Positions 9,038 through 18,005 of a DNA stretch of 64,000 bases are shown here, piece after piece (the first letter of the stretch is position 1; each line of letters begins with the position of its first letter). The notes under the pieces were generated by a model that searched no databases, was not told where the DNA came from, and was given only the letters and a program-made list of their open reading frames with translations. Source of the DNA: Proteus mirabilis ATCC 29906 (GTDB lineage: Bacteria > Pseudomonadota > Gammaproteobacteria > Enterobacterales > Enterobacteriaceae); assembly GCF_000160755.1 (NCBI RefSeq), contig NZ_GG668583.1, forward strand, positions 73,892-137,891. Reading direction: 5' to 3'. Both the position numbers and the translations under genes were made by a program.

Positions 9038-9808
9038 GTGAGAAATGTGCCGTTAGAAAGTGTTGATCTCCTTGAGAGAGATGTGATTGCGCTGGGTACA
9101 GATTATCTGCCTAATACGCTATTAGAAACGCATCGACATCGACGAGCGCAATTTTTATATCCCGCTACCGGATTGATTGAAGTGAGCACAAATGATGGGG
9201 AATGGGTTATCCCTCCCTCTTGTGGTGTGTGGATCCCTCCTCAGACGGGGCATGAAACACGCATGTTAGATGTGAGTACCAGAAGTTTATATATTGAGCC
9301 AGCGGCAGCTCCTCGTCAGAGTCAACAGTGTGAAGTGTTAAGAGTGTCACCGCTTTTACGTCAATTACTTCTTGAAGCCGTTGATGTGCCTGCGCAATAT
9401 GATAAAAAAGGGCGCGATGGTATTTTAATGCAACTTATCTTATATGAGTTAGCGAAAGCAGAACCTTTGCCTTTCTTTGTTCCTATTCCACAGGACAGTA
9501 AATTAGCTAAATTATGTCGCGATTTTATTCGTCAGCCCAAAATTGACGCTCTACCTCAGCAGTGGGCCGAGAAATTACATAAAAGTGAACGCTCGTTTAG
9601 CCGTTTTTTCCGCCAACAGACGGGAATGGCATTTTCACAATGGCGTCAGCAAGTCTGTCTTTTAAACTCACTCACGCAAATTTTATCAGGGCATAGCATT
9701 ACCGCTGTGGCTTTTGATTTGGGCTATAACAGCGCTAGCTCTTTTTCTACTATGTTTAAAAAGCAGATGGGACAATCACCTTCTGATTTTGTGAGAAACG
9801 CGCCATAA
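9038..9808 (+). CDS. AraC-family regulator with N-terminal cupin (NimR/YeaM-like)
   Basis: The 256-residue protein has an N-terminal cupin sensor (HRHRRAQFLYPATG, residues 32-45; IPPQTGHE near 69) and a C-terminal AraC DNA-binding domain with the second helix-turn-helix ITAVAFDLGYNSASSFSTMFKK near 217-238. Architecture and length fit the NimR/YeaM group, which in E. coli controls a neighbouring drug exporter. The start is GTG with a weak upstream ribosome site. It faces away from dmsA and converges with smvA, so its target could be dms, smvA or a distant gene; the sequence does not decide. Confidence 0.8.
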   Translation: MRNVPLESVDLLERDVIALGTDYLPNTLLETHRHRRAQFLYPATGLIEVSTNDGEWVIPPSCGVWIPPQTGHETRMLDVSTRSLYIEPAAAPRQSQQCEVLRVSPLLRQLLLEAVDVPAQYDKKGRDGILMQLILYELAKAEPLPFFVPIPQDSKLAKLCRDFIRQPKIDALPQQWAEKLHKSERSFSRFFRQQTGMAFSQWRQQVCLLNSLTQILSGHSITAVAFDLGYNSASSFSTMFKKQMGQSPSDFVRNAP

Positions 9809-9819
9809 CGGCGCGTTTT
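9796..9819 (+). terminator. Terminator overlapping the AraC stop
   Basis: AAACGCGCC and GGCGCGTTT form a 9-bp GC-rich stem followed by TTTTC. The TAA stop of the AraC gene lies inside the 5-base loop. The hairpin can also serve the convergent smvA transcript. Confidence 0.75.
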
Positions 9820-9832
9820 CTATGAGCTTGAA

Positions 9833-11332
9833 TTAGTGGCTGGGCTTGTTTTCTCTTACCGCATTACGCAAGCAATAAGGGAGTGCAATTAAGCTTATTG
9901 TAGTCACAATGGCTGTGGCGATCAGAACGATAGAAAAAGCATATTCAAACGCACTATTAGCCTGTGCGATTAAGAGGGTCGCCGCTGCTTCGGGAAGCTT
10001 TTCAGCGACAATAAGTGCTTCATCTAAACTATCATAAACGACACTATTGACGTTAAGCGTATCCGGTAAAGTTAGTTTTAAGGTATAGAGGGTGCTCATT
10101 AAACTCCCCATAAAGGTCACGCCAATCACGCTACCCAACTCATAGGCGATATCTTCAATAGAAGCGGCCATACCTGCTTGTTTATCGTCGACACTTAGCA
10201 TAATAGAGGTCGATGCGGTGGTAAAAATAATGCCTAAACCAAAGCCAATCAAAAAGAGGCTACCCATTAGCATTATCGGTGAGTTTGAAATGGCAATTAA
10301 CCATAAGTTACCCATTAATGTTAGGGCGAATCCGATAATAATTAAGCGCACTGCACCTAAACGCGCTAGCCAAAACCCAGCCAAAGGAGAGGCTAATACT
10401 GAGCCGATAGGGATAGGTAAAATCACTAAAGCTGCATTCAGTGGTGTAAAGCCGGCGACTAACTGTAAGCGTTGGCTTAGCAGAAATTCAATACCCACGA
10501 TGATCACCATAGAAAGAGTCGACATTGCCACACCGACACTGAAATAGCGCTTTTTAAATAGGCTAAAATCAATCATTGGATGCGTTTGACGACGTTGGCG
10601 CCGCGCAAATAGTGTGAGAAAAATAATGGCAATAAGGGTGGCGATGATCACTTCATTCCATTGTGTATAAGCCTTACCTATCTCTTTTAAGGTATAAATA
10701 GCGCTGACTAAGCCAATCAAAATAAGTATTGAGCTTAAATAATCAATTTTATGCTGCCGTTGTCCCGAAAAGTGAGGAATTAGCCAAATCGAGAAAGGAA
10801 GCACAAGTAGTACAATAGGGACATTGATCAAAAAGACTGAGCCCCACCAGAAATGGTTTAATAGCAACCCACCAATTAAAGGCCCTAATGCCGCGCCACC
10901 AGAAGCAACAGCAGACCAAATACCGATGGCGACGGCACGCTCTTGTGGATGAGTAAATACTTGTCTCACAATAGACAACGTTGCAGGCATGCTCATAGCA
11001 GCACCGATGGCCAAGAAACCACGAGAAATAATTAAGCTGGTGGCACTAGGGGAATAAGCCGCACATAATGAGGCGATGGCAAAAAGGGGTAATCCGCTAA
11101 TAAATAACGTCTTATGACCTATTCTATCAGTAAGCATACCTGCTGCTGGCAACAGCCCTGCGACAATCAGCGGATAGGCATTCATGATCCATAGTTTTTC
11201 TGAGGCGCTCGCATTGAGATCATGAGTTAAACGCGGTAGTGCGGTATAAAGTACGGTAACATCAACAACAATTAGAAACAGCATACTTGATACTAAAAGT
11301 AAGACTATCCAACGCTTATAATCTTTTATCAT
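9833..11332 (-). CDS. smvA: DHA2-family multidrug efflux MFS transporter (SmvA-like)
   Basis: The 499-residue inner-membrane protein has about fourteen membrane segments and DHA2-family motifs: DVTVLYTALPRL in helix 1, GMLTDRIGHK after helix 2 and GGAALGPLIGGLL in helix 5. It resembles SmvA of Salmonella and Klebsiella, which exports cationic biocides and dyes such as methyl viologen and chlorhexidine. It is divergent from a TetR regulator across a 91-base gap that holds a palindrome, the same layout as smvA/smvR. The substrate range is inferred from the family. Confidence 0.75.
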   Translation of the reverse strand: MIKDYKRWIVLLLVSSMLFLIVVDVTVLYTALPRLTHDLNASASEKLWIMNAYPLIVAGLLPAAGMLTDRIGHKTLFISGLPLFAIASLCAAYSPSATSLIISRGFLAIGAAMSMPATLSIVRQVFTHPQERAVAIGIWSAVASGGAALGPLIGGLLLNHFWWGSVFLINVPIVLLVLPFSIWLIPHFSGQRQHKIDYLSSILILIGLVSAIYTLKEIGKAYTQWNEVIIATLIAIIFLTLFARRQRRQTHPMIDFSLFKKRYFSVGVAMSTLSMVIIVGIEFLLSQRLQLVAGFTPLNAALVILPIPIGSVLASPLAGFWLARLGAVRLIIIGFALTLMGNLWLIAISNSPIMLMGSLFLIGFGLGIIFTTASTSIMLSVDDKQAGMAASIEDIAYELGSVIGVTFMGSLMSTLYTLKLTLPDTLNVNSVVYDSLDEALIVAEKLPEAAATLLIAQANSAFEYAFSIVLIATAIVTTISLIALPYCLRNAVRENKPSH

Positions 11333-11392
11333 ATAAAGTCTCAGTGGTTATCTTAGGTGTTATATTTAGCTAGGAATAATAATTTTAAATCC

Positions 11393-11404
11393 ATACGGTC
11401 GTAT
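11393..11404. promoter_or_regulatory. Palindromic TetR-type operator
   Basis: ATACG-GT-CGTAT is a perfect 5-bp inverted repeat with a 2-base centre, 20 bases before the smvR-like start and about 60 bases before smvA. It is the only clear palindrome in the short divergent gap and so the likely repressor site for both genes. Confidence 0.6.
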
Positions 11405-11423
11405 TGAAAAGAGGTTTTTTTAA

Positions 11424-11975
11424 ATGGGACGCCAAAGAACGATTGATAGAGAAAAGTTACTTGAGGCTATTTTTGACATCGTGATGGAGCAAGGGGCTGC
11501 CGCTCTGACTATCGATACGGTGGCCAAAAAAATGGGGATTTCTAAAGGTGGTGTCCAATATTGCTTTAATAGTAAAGAAGCGATGATTGATGCCATGTTT
11601 GAACATTGGGAAGGAGGATATGAAGCGCGATTTAATCAGGTGGTTGCCAATGATAACTCAGCCAATAATCGCGTTAGAGCACATATTCATGCAACTCATG
11701 ATCACGATAAGCTCTCTTTTGCCAAAGGAGCCAGCTTAATGGCTGCGTTACTGCAAACGCCAGAATATTTGCAAAGTACTAAAGCGTGGTATCAGCAAAG
11801 ATTAGCGGGTGTCGATACCACAACAGTAGAGGGAAAACGGGCGAGACTGGCTTTTTTAGCCACCGAGGGGGCTTTCTTGCTACGTTATTTTGGTTTAATG
11901 GATATTGATGATAATGAGTGGGAAGAGATTTTTAGCGATATCGATTCTGAACTGGTTACAGTGACTACGAAGTAA
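11424..11975 (+). CDS. smvR: TetR-family repressor (SmvR-like)
   Basis: The 183-residue protein has an N-terminal TetR helix-turn-helix (TIDTVAKKMGISKGGVQYCFNSKEAM region, residues 29-54) and an all-helical ligand domain. It matches the size and arrangement of SmvR, the local repressor of smvA; loss of SmvR raises biocide tolerance in related bacteria. The start is preceded by AAGAGG. It is divergent from smvA, with the palindrome at 11393-11404 between the two. Identity as SmvR is from context plus family. Confidence 0.75.
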   Translation: MGRQRTIDREKLLEAIFDIVMEQGAAALTIDTVAKKMGISKGGVQYCFNSKEAMIDAMFEHWEGGYEARFNQVVANDNSANNRVRAHIHATHDHDKLSFAKGASLMAALLQTPEYLQSTKAWYQQRLAGVDTTTVEGKRARLAFLATEGAFLLRYFGLMDIDDNEWEEIFSDIDSELVTVTTK

Positions 11976-11977
11976 TT

Positions 11978-12014
11978 AAACAGCATATTGTTTAAAAGTA
12001 ACAATATGCTGTTT
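11978..12014. terminator. Long intergenic hairpin between convergent genes
   Basis: AAACAGCATATTGTT and AACAATATGCTGTTT form a perfect 15-bp stem with a 7-base loop, two bases after the smvR stop. There is no long T run on either side. It separates smvR from the convergent ABC-transporter operon and probably ends both transcripts. Confidence 0.6.
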
Positions 12015-12036
12015 GGCTTTTGGTGAAATAGCAATA

Positions 12037-12792
12037 TTAGTAATACATCGCGATAAGCTTATCATCCAACTCTTTAACGTCGACGGGAGTATCGAAAATA
12101 TCTTCGATAATATCGGATTTCATGATCTCTTTAGGTGAGCCATGATAGTAAAGTTGCCCGTTGCGCATGGCTAAAATATAGTCGGAATACACAGAGGCGA
12201 AATTGATATCATGAATGACGATGATAATGGTTTTTCCTAGCTCATCGGCGGCTTTACGCAGTAATTTCATCATAATGACCGCGTGTTTCATATCAAGATT
12301 GTTAAGCGGTTCATCAAGCATCACGTATTCAGTATCTTGACATAATACCATTGCGACATAAGTACGCTGGCGTTGCCCTCCGGATAATTCATCAAGATAA
12401 CGGTGACGAAATTCAGTCAAATTAAGAAAATCGAGTGATTCATCAATCACTTTCTTATCTTCTAGCGTTAAGCGTCCTTTACTATAAGGGTAGCGACCAA
12501 AACCGACTAACTCTTCAACAGTTAAGCGACTCACAAACTGATTTTCTTGGCGTAGTATGGAAAGGTTTTTGGCTAATACATCACTCTCTGTAGCCGCAAC
12601 ATCCATGCCATTTACACTGACCATACCGCTTTCTGGCATCAGTAGACGGCCTATTACAGAAAGTAAGGTAGATTTACCCGCACCATTGGGTCCGATGATT
12701 GAAGTAATACCGCCACGTTGAATGGTTGTTGTAATATTATCGAGCACCGTTGTGTCTTGATAACGTTTTGATATCTTACTGATTTCAATCAT
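12037..12792 (-). CDS. Iron-siderophore ABC transporter, ATP-binding protein
   Basis: The 251-residue ATPase shows Walker A GPNGAGKST near residue 37, signature LSGGQRQR near 137, Walker B VMLDEP near 157 and the switch His in IVIHD. It is most like the ATPases of ferric-siderophore importers of the CeuD/YclP/VctC group. It is the last gene of a four-gene operon and starts 1 base after the upstream permease gene ends, so the two are translationally coupled. It would energise uptake of a ferric siderophore at the inner membrane. Confidence 0.88.
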   Translation of the reverse strand: MIEISKISKRYQDTTVLDNITTTIQRGGITSIIGPNGAGKSTLLSVIGRLLMPESGMVSVNGMDVAATESDVLAKNLSILRQENQFVSRLTVEELVGFGRYPYSKGRLTLEDKKVIDESLDFLNLTEFRHRYLDELSGGQRQRTYVAMVLCQDTEYVMLDEPLNNLDMKHAVIMMKLLRKAADELGKTIIIVIHDINFASVYSDYILAMRNGQLYYHGSPKEIMKSDIIEDIFDTPVDVKELDDKLIAMYY

Positions 12793-12793
12793 A

Positions 12794-13801
12794 TTAAAGT
12801 CTTCTTAATACCAAATAAATAAAGAACATACCACCAATAAACTCAATCACAACAGAGAGAGTACCTGTCATTTTTAAGCCATACTCTAAAATCAATTGTC
12901 CGCCAATCAGTGCGATAGTGCCTAATAAGAATGCCACAGGCATTAAAAAGCGGTGCTGACTGCTACCACTAATATGATAAGCCAGATTAGCAACAATTAA
13001 GCCTAAAAATGTCAACGGCCCTACTAATGCTGTTGATACCGCAACCAGAACAGAAATAAGTAATAGAATATAAGTCGTTTGCTTACGATAATTAATACCA
13101 AGATTAATCGCATTCGCCTGGCCTAAGGCCATCACATCAAAACTATAACGCATACGCCAAAGTAATACGCCGACGACGACAATAATGGCTAATGCACATA
13201 AGATAAGATCAGGAGTGGCTCGAGTAAATGTCGCAAACATACGGCTTTGTAAGACAGAAAACTCATTTGGGTCCATGAGGCGTTGTAATAGCGTTGCACT
13301 GCTACGAAATAGGGTGCCTAAAATAATACCAATCATAAGGACTAAATTGATATTAAAGCGCACTGAACTAAATAGCCAACGATATAGAACCACCGAAAAT
13401 AACACTAATAAGGCCGACTCTAAAAAGAACTTCGTCAGATTGGCCATCCAAGAGGCGGGCATATCCCCTTCAAAAAAGATAAAGAGCGTTTGTAGCAATA
13501 CAAACAGAGCTTCTAAGCCCATTAATGAAGGAGTAAGAATGCGGTTATTGGCGATAGTCTGAAACAGTATAGTAGAAACGCCTGCCGCAAAGGCGACGAT
13601 GATCATCGTCAGAATAATATAAGCGCGGTGTGTCAGAATATAAGAGATATTACCGTTTAGGTTGATCGTCATAAACAGCGCAATGGCTAATAATGAGACG
13701 CCAAGTAAGAGCCAAATACGCGCCATAGGTGAGAGGCGCACTTTCTTAGGTTGAACAGCGCCAGTATATTTGCTAATCATGGATGAATTAACTTTTTGCA
13801 T
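12794..13801 (-). CDS. Iron-siderophore ABC transporter permease (second)
   Basis: The 335-residue protein belongs to the FecCD/BtuC permease family, with about eight to ten membrane segments and the conserved cytoplasmic stretch near VGPLTFLGLIVANLAYHISG (about 250-270). It pairs with the other permease to form the membrane channel. Its start overlaps the end of the preceding permease gene by 14 bases; a second Met at residue 8 is an alternative start. The operon order is binding protein, permease, permease, ATPase. Confidence 0.85.
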   Translation of the reverse strand: MQKVNSSMISKYTGAVQPKKVRLSPMARIWLLLGVSLLAIALFMTINLNGNISYILTHRAYIILTMIIVAFAAGVSTILFQTIANNRILTPSLMGLEALFVLLQTLFIFFEGDMPASWMANLTKFFLESALLVLFSVVLYRWLFSSVRFNINLVLMIGIILGTLFRSSATLLQRLMDPNEFSVLQSRMFATFTRATPDLILCALAIIVVVGVLLWRMRYSFDVMALGQANAINLGINYRKQTTYILLLISVLVAVSTALVGPLTFLGLIVANLAYHISGSSQHRFLMPVAFLLGTIALIGGQLILEYGLKMTGTLSVVIEFIGGMFFIYLVLRRL

Positions 13802-14750
13802 AACGTTGCTGCTTCAGTAGTAAGAAAAGGAAGATCACAGCACCTACCGCCCCTAAAATGACACTTGCGGGGATCTCAAATGGATAACGGATCAGGCGAC
13901 CAATCACATCACAGAGTAAAACAATGGCTCCACCGCTTAAGCATACCCACGGGATGGTTTTGCGAATATTATCTCCCATCACTAGGCTAACTAAATTTGG
14001 CACGATCAAACCAAGGAAAGGTAGAGCACCAACAACAGACACCACCACACCACTAATTAAAGCGATAATAGATAAACCGATAATCATCACTTTACGATAG
14101 TTAAGTCCAACGTTGATGGAAAATTCACGTCCCATACCTGCCACGGTAAAGCTATCCGCGACCCAACACGCCATTAATGCAAGGGCACCGACAAGCCATA
14201 GCAGCTCATAACGACCTTGTAAGACACTGGAGAAGTCTCCGCTAGTCCACGCATCTAGTGATTGTAGTAAATCAAAATAGACGGCAAGAAAGATGGTTAG
14301 AGCACCTATCACTGCACTTAGCATAATACCGACAAGTGGCACGATTAATGCGGTCTTTAAGGCAATTCTCTGTAGCAACAACATAAATAACACAGTGCCT
14401 AAAAGTGCAAAAACAGTGGCTACCATCATTTTGGTGAAAATGCCTGCCGCGGGGAAAAGCAACATCACGACTAATAAACCGAGACTGGCTGATTGTGTTG
14501 TACCTGCAAGAGAAGGCTCAACAAAGCGGTTTTGCGTGAGCAGTTGCATGATTAAACCAGCAACACTAATTGCGCCCCCAGCAAGTAATAATGACAGGGT
14601 TCTTGGTACGCGACTAATAAAGAAGATATCGCGCATATCGGGATCAGTAAAAAGCGAAGCAGGAGTGATATCTCCTGCGCCGATAAATAGACTGATCATT
14701 GAGAGGATAGCGATAAGTCCTATCCCCAATGATAAATGGAACGTTTTCAT
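13788..14750 (-). CDS. Iron-siderophore ABC transporter permease (first)
   Basis: The 320-residue permease of the FecCD family has a membrane-helix N-terminus, RVPRTLSLLLAGGAISVAGL near residue 47 (the typical FecCD entry motif RLPR-A-GA-L--G) and LPFLGLIVPNLV near 233. It follows the binding-protein gene by 9 bases and overlaps the second permease. Family and context support ferric-siderophore import; the actual ligand cannot be read from the sequence. Confidence 0.87.
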   Translation of the reverse strand: MKTFHLSLGIGLIAILSMISLFIGAGDITPASLFTDPDMRDIFFISRVPRTLSLLLAGGAISVAGLIMQLLTQNRFVEPSLAGTTQSASLGLLVVMLLFPAAGIFTKMMVATVFALLGTVLFMLLLQRIALKTALIVPLVGIMLSAVIGALTIFLAVYFDLLQSLDAWTSGDFSSVLQGRYELLWLVGALALMACWVADSFTVAGMGREFSINVGLNYRKVMIIGLSIIALISGVVVSVVGALPFLGLIVPNLVSLVMGDNIRKTIPWVCLSGGAIVLLCDVIGRLIRYPFEIPASVILGAVGAVIFLFLLLKQQRYAKS

Positions 14751-14759
14751 TCAGTTACT

Positions 14760-15719
14760 TTATTTTTTTTGATCCAACGCCTGATTAATTGTATCCATTA
14801 AGCGAGAGTAAGTTTGTATCCCACCTGAGATATAAATCGAGCTGGCATCAAGATAGATAATTTGGTCTTTATTCCATGCATTAACCTTTCTAACTAGGGC
14901 ATTATCAAGCACTTGTTTTGCAGGTTGTGAATCTTCACGACCAATTGCTGCATCACGGTCAATGACAAACATCCAGTCTGGATTAAGTTTTAGCAGTAGT
15001 TCTGAGTTAACAATATTACCGTGAGAGCCTGGGCTATCGAAAGTATATGCAGGTTCAAAGCCCAATACATCGTAGATAAAACCAAAGCGAGAGCCTGGGC
15101 CATAAGCGGAAATTTTACCGCCACTGACTAATACGACCATTGCTTTACCCGCATCTGGGGTTTTTGCTTTTACCGTATCAATTTTGCTATTGAAGTCAGC
15201 TAATAATTTTTTAGCTTGTTCTTCTTTACCAAAAATTTGACCTAAAGTCGTTGTACGCTCAGTGAGACTGTCAATAAAGCGTGTGCTGTCGATATCCATA
15301 GAAATGGATGGTGCGATTTCACTTAATTTGGCATATGCATCGCGAGCACGACTACCCGTTAAAATCAGATCAGGGGCAGTAGTACTGAGTTTTTCGTAGT
15401 TTGGTTCAAACAGGCCACCTTCGTTGATGTACTCATTTTCGTTGGTGTATTTCTCTAGAAATTTAGGTAGGTGGACGTTTGTTTGTGGTAGGCCAACAAC
15501 AGGTACGCCAAGAGCATCAACAATATCAAGTGTTTCCATGTTCATCACAACCACTTTTTGTGGGTGAGCAGGGATCTCAGTGGTGCCTTGAGCATGTTCG
15601 ATAGTGAGAGTTTGTTTCTCTGTGGATTGCGTTGTTGAGGTATCTTGTGCGTTATCACAACCTGCGATAACCAGAGAAGACAGCAATAAGAACAGTGGGC
15701 TTAATGATTTTTTAAACAT
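14760..15719 (-). CDS. Ferric-siderophore-binding lipoprotein (CeuE/FatB/VctP-like)
   Basis: The chosen start (15719) gives 319 residues and a lipoprotein signal MFKKSLSPLFLLLSSLVIAGC with the lipobox at Cys 21; GGGAAAGAGA precedes it. A longer frame upstream lacks a signal sequence. The rest is a class III siderophore-binding fold (PQKVVVMNMETLDIVDALG; GPGSRFGFIYDVLG; YLDASSIYISGG). It resembles CeuE, FatB, YclQ and VctP, which bind catecholate or mixed ferric siderophores. SPGSHGN may hold the His used by CeuE as an iron ligand (inference). A Fur-like box lies about 100 bases upstream. Confidence 0.85.
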   Translation of the reverse strand: MFKKSLSPLFLLLSSLVIAGCDNAQDTSTTQSTEKQTLTIEHAQGTTEIPAHPQKVVVMNMETLDIVDALGVPVVGLPQTNVHLPKFLEKYTNENEYINEGGLFEPNYEKLSTTAPDLILTGSRARDAYAKLSEIAPSISMDIDSTRFIDSLTERTTTLGQIFGKEEQAKKLLADFNSKIDTVKAKTPDAGKAMVVLVSGGKISAYGPGSRFGFIYDVLGFEPAYTFDSPGSHGNIVNSELLLKLNPDWMFVIDRDAAIGREDSQPAKQVLDNALVRKVNAWNKDQIIYLDASSIYISGGIQTYSRLMDTINQALDQKK

Positions 15720-15821
15720 TCTCTTTCCCATATTGTTGCGATATGAAATAGCACAGTTTACTAGCTGTGACCTAATAATGAGCTTCACAAAGGAAACAAT
15801 GATTATACCAAAAAACTAAAG

Positions 15822-15840
15822 AGTAATGATACTAATTCAC
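15822..15840 (-). promoter_or_regulatory. Possible Fur box upstream of the siderophore importer
   Basis: Read on the minus strand, GTGAATTAGTATCATTACT matches the Fur consensus GATAATGATAATCATTATC at 12 of 19 positions. It lies about 100 bases before the lipoprotein start, where iron control is expected. The match is moderate and the region is AT-rich. An oppositely oriented copy of its core (AGTATCATT) occurs at 16030-16038. Confidence 0.4.
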
Positions 15841-15962
15841 ATTCTCACAATAATAAAGGATTAACTTATATTATTGTGCTGAATCTTTGCATCAGATCAT
15901 GTGAAGAGAAGAATGGACAAATTTTGTAACGCGAAACAATGCTAAAGATTTTTTGCTTAATT

Positions 15963-15978
15963 TGTGAAGAGGGTCAAT
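15963..15978 (+). promoter_or_regulatory. Possible CRP site upstream of chbB
   Basis: TGTGA-AGAGGG-TCAAT has one perfect CRP half-site and a weak second half (8 of 12 specific positions). It lies about 195 bases before chbB. The E. coli chb operon needs CRP, which makes the site plausible. Confidence 0.35.
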
Positions 15979-16172
15979 ACGCTAGGTCAATCAGAGACAA
16001 TTATGAGTCAGTAAAAAATATCGTTAGTGAGTATCATTGCGTATACTTTATTCAATCAGAAACAATCTTAATTGCTAAATTTTACTTTAATTCTGTACTG
16101 ACATCTTAATCAATGCACATGAGAAAGTAGCATTATCTCTAGGGCAGAGTGTGGCCAATTTGAGAGGGTTTT

Positions 16173-16499
16173 ATGCAAAAGAAATATATTTATCTATTTT
16201 GTTCTGCTGGCATGTCAACATCTCTGTTAGTGACAAAAATGCGTGCACAAGCAGAAAAATATGATGTACCCGTTATTATTGAAGCTTTTCCAGAAACATT
16301 AGCAGAGCAAAAAGGCCAAGAAGCGGATGTCGTTTTATTGGGGCCACAAATTGGTTGGATGCTCGCTGATATTCAAAAATTATTACCCAATAAACCTGTC
16401 GAAGTCATTGATTCATTGTTATATGGGAAAGTGGATGGATTAGGTGTATTAAAAGCAGCAGTAGCTGCCATTAAGAAAGCATCAGCAACAACTAATTAA
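16173..16499 (+). CDS. chbB: Chitobiose-specific PTS enzyme IIB
   Basis: The 108-residue cytosolic PTS protein has the phospho-accepting Cys at residue 10 in [12 protein letters not shown], the pattern of the lactose/cellobiose IIB family. It takes phosphate from ChbA and passes it to N,N'-diacetylchitobiose during transport through ChbC. Length matches E. coli ChbB (106). It is the first gene of a complete chbBCARFG set in the E. coli order. Confidence 0.95.
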   Translation: MQKKYIYLFCSAGMSTSLLVTKMRAQAEKYDVPVIIEAFPETLAEQKGQEADVVLLGPQIGWMLADIQKLLPNKPVEVIDSLLYGKVDGLGVLKAAVAAIKKASATTN

Positions 16500-16525
16500 T
16501 TTTTTTATTGTTATTTTTATTTATT

Positions 16526-16544
16526 CCAGTCAAAGAGTGAATTT
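16526..16544 (+). promoter_or_regulatory. Predicted ChiX small-RNA pairing site in the chbB-chbC spacer
   Basis: CCAGTCAAAGAGTGAATTT sits in the 89-base chbB-chbC gap. It contains GTCAAAGAG and GAATTT, complementary to the UUCCUCUUUGAC region of E. coli ChiX (ChiX sequence recalled from memory). In E. coli the chbBC spacer RNA pairs with ChiX and acts as a decoy that relieves chitoporin repression. Conservation here suggests the same circuit. Confidence 0.6.
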
Positions 16545-16588
16545 TTCAGCTAGCCGAGCAATTAGCGGCATTTTAAGGGTATTTTTCT

Positions 16589-17947
16589 ATGAGTAAGGTC
16601 ATTGGTTCACTTGAAAAGGTACTCCTTCCTTTTGCGGTTAAAATTGGAAAGCAACCTCATGTTAATGCGATAAAAAATGGTTTTATCCGTTTAATGCCAT
16701 TAACACTTGCCGGGGCAATGTTTGTACTTATCAATAATGTTTTTCTCAGTTTTGGTGAGGGCTCCTTTTTTTACTCTCTTGGTATTCGTTTAGATACCTC
16801 AACAATTGAAACACTTAATGGTTTAAAAGCCATAGGTGGTAATGTCTATAACGGTACGTTGGGAATAATGTCATTGATGGCGCCGTTCTTTATTGGTATG
16901 GCGCTGGCGGAAGAGAGAAAAGTCGACCCTATTGCGGCGGGATTACTTTCTATCGCCGCCTTTATGACGGTAACACCTTATGACGCTGGTGGCGCTTATG
17001 CTGTGGGGGCGAACTGGTTAGGAGGTGCCAATATTATTTCAGGGATTATTATTGGCCTTGTGGTTGCCGAAATGTTTACCTTTATAGTGCGTCGTAATTG
17101 GGTTATCCGTTTGCCCGATAGTGTACCTGCCTCCGTTTCGCGCTCTTTTTCTGCCTTAATTCCTGGTTTTATTATTTTATCAATTATGGGAATTATCTCT
17201 TGGGGATTAGCGCATTACGGTACACATTTCCATCAAATCATTTTAGATTCTATTTCAACGCCATTGGCTTCGTTAGGATCAGTTGTTGGGTGGGCTTACG
17301 TTATTTTTACCTCTTTGCTGTGGTTCTTTGGTATTCATGGTTCACTGGCGCTGGCGGCACTTGATAGCGGTATTATGACACCTTGGGCATTAGAAAACGT
17401 CTCTATTTATACCGAGTATGGTTCAGTTGAGGCGGCACTTGCTGCAGGCAAAACGTTCCATCTTTGGGCAAAACCGATGCTAGATTCGTTTATCTTCTTA
17501 GGAGGAACAGGGGCGACGTTAGGTCTGATATTAGCTATCTTTATTGCATCGCGTCGAGCAGATCACCGTCAAGTGGCGAAGTTAGCATTACCTGCAGGTC
17601 TATTCCAAATTAATGAACCTATTATTTTTGGTTTACCTGTGATTATGAATCCAGTGATGTTTATTCCTTTTATTCTTATTCAGCCAATCCTTGCTGCTAT
17701 TACCGTAACCGCTTATTACCTTGGGATTATTCCGCCGGTCACAAATATTGCACCTTGGACGATGCCAACAGGGTTAGGGGCATTTTTTAATACCAATGGC
17801 AGTATTGCCGCACTGTTATTAGCACTCTTTAACTTAGCTGTTGCAACACTGATTTATCTGCCTTTTGTGATTATTTCGAATAAAGCACAAACCGAAATTG
17901 ATAAAGAAGAAAGTGAAGAAGATATTGCTAATGCATTGAAATTTTAA
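16589..17947 (+). CDS. chbC: Chitobiose-specific PTS enzyme IIC
   Basis: The 452-residue integral membrane permease has about ten membrane segments and the EIIC signature regions (FRIDGLALAAL-type [16 protein letters not shown] near 251; [17 protein letters not shown] near 339, with the substrate-contacting NEP motif). It is the sugar channel of the chitobiose PTS and closely follows the E. coli ChbC pattern and length (452). The ATG is preceded by AAGGG. Translation of this gene is the point most exposed to pairing with the upstream ChiX-like site. Confidence 0.95.
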   Translation: MSKVIGSLEKVLLPFAVKIGKQPHVNAIKNGFIRLMPLTLAGAMFVLINNVFLSFGEGSFFYSLGIRLDTSTIETLNGLKAIGGNVYNGTLGIMSLMAPFFIGMALAEERKVDPIAAGLLSIAAFMTVTPYDAGGAYAVGANWLGGANIISGIIIGLVVAEMFTFIVRRNWVIRLPDSVPASVSRSFSALIPGFIILSIMGIISWGLAHYGTHFHQIILDSISTPLASLGSVVGWAYVIFTSLLWFFGIHGSLALAALDSGIMTPWALENVSIYTEYGSVEAALAAGKTFHLWAKPMLDSFIFLGGTGATLGLILAIFIASRRADHRQVAKLALPAGLFQINEPIIFGLPVIMNPVMFIPFILIQPILAAITVTAYYLGIIPPVTNIAPWTMPTGLGAFFNTNGSIAALLLALFNLAVATLIYLPFVIISNKAQTEIDKEESEEDIANALKF

Positions 17948-17960
17948 CGAATAGACAATG

Positions 17961-17986
17961 GCTGTGCAGCGCTTATTTTGCACAGC
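17961..17986 (+). other. Intercistronic hairpin chbC-chbA
   Basis: GCTGTGC and GCACAGC pair across a 12-base loop, 20 bases before the chbA ATG. There is no T run, so this is more likely an mRNA-processing or stability element than a terminator. Confidence 0.5.
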
Positions 17987-18005
17987 TAAGCACCAAAGAG
18001 GGGGA

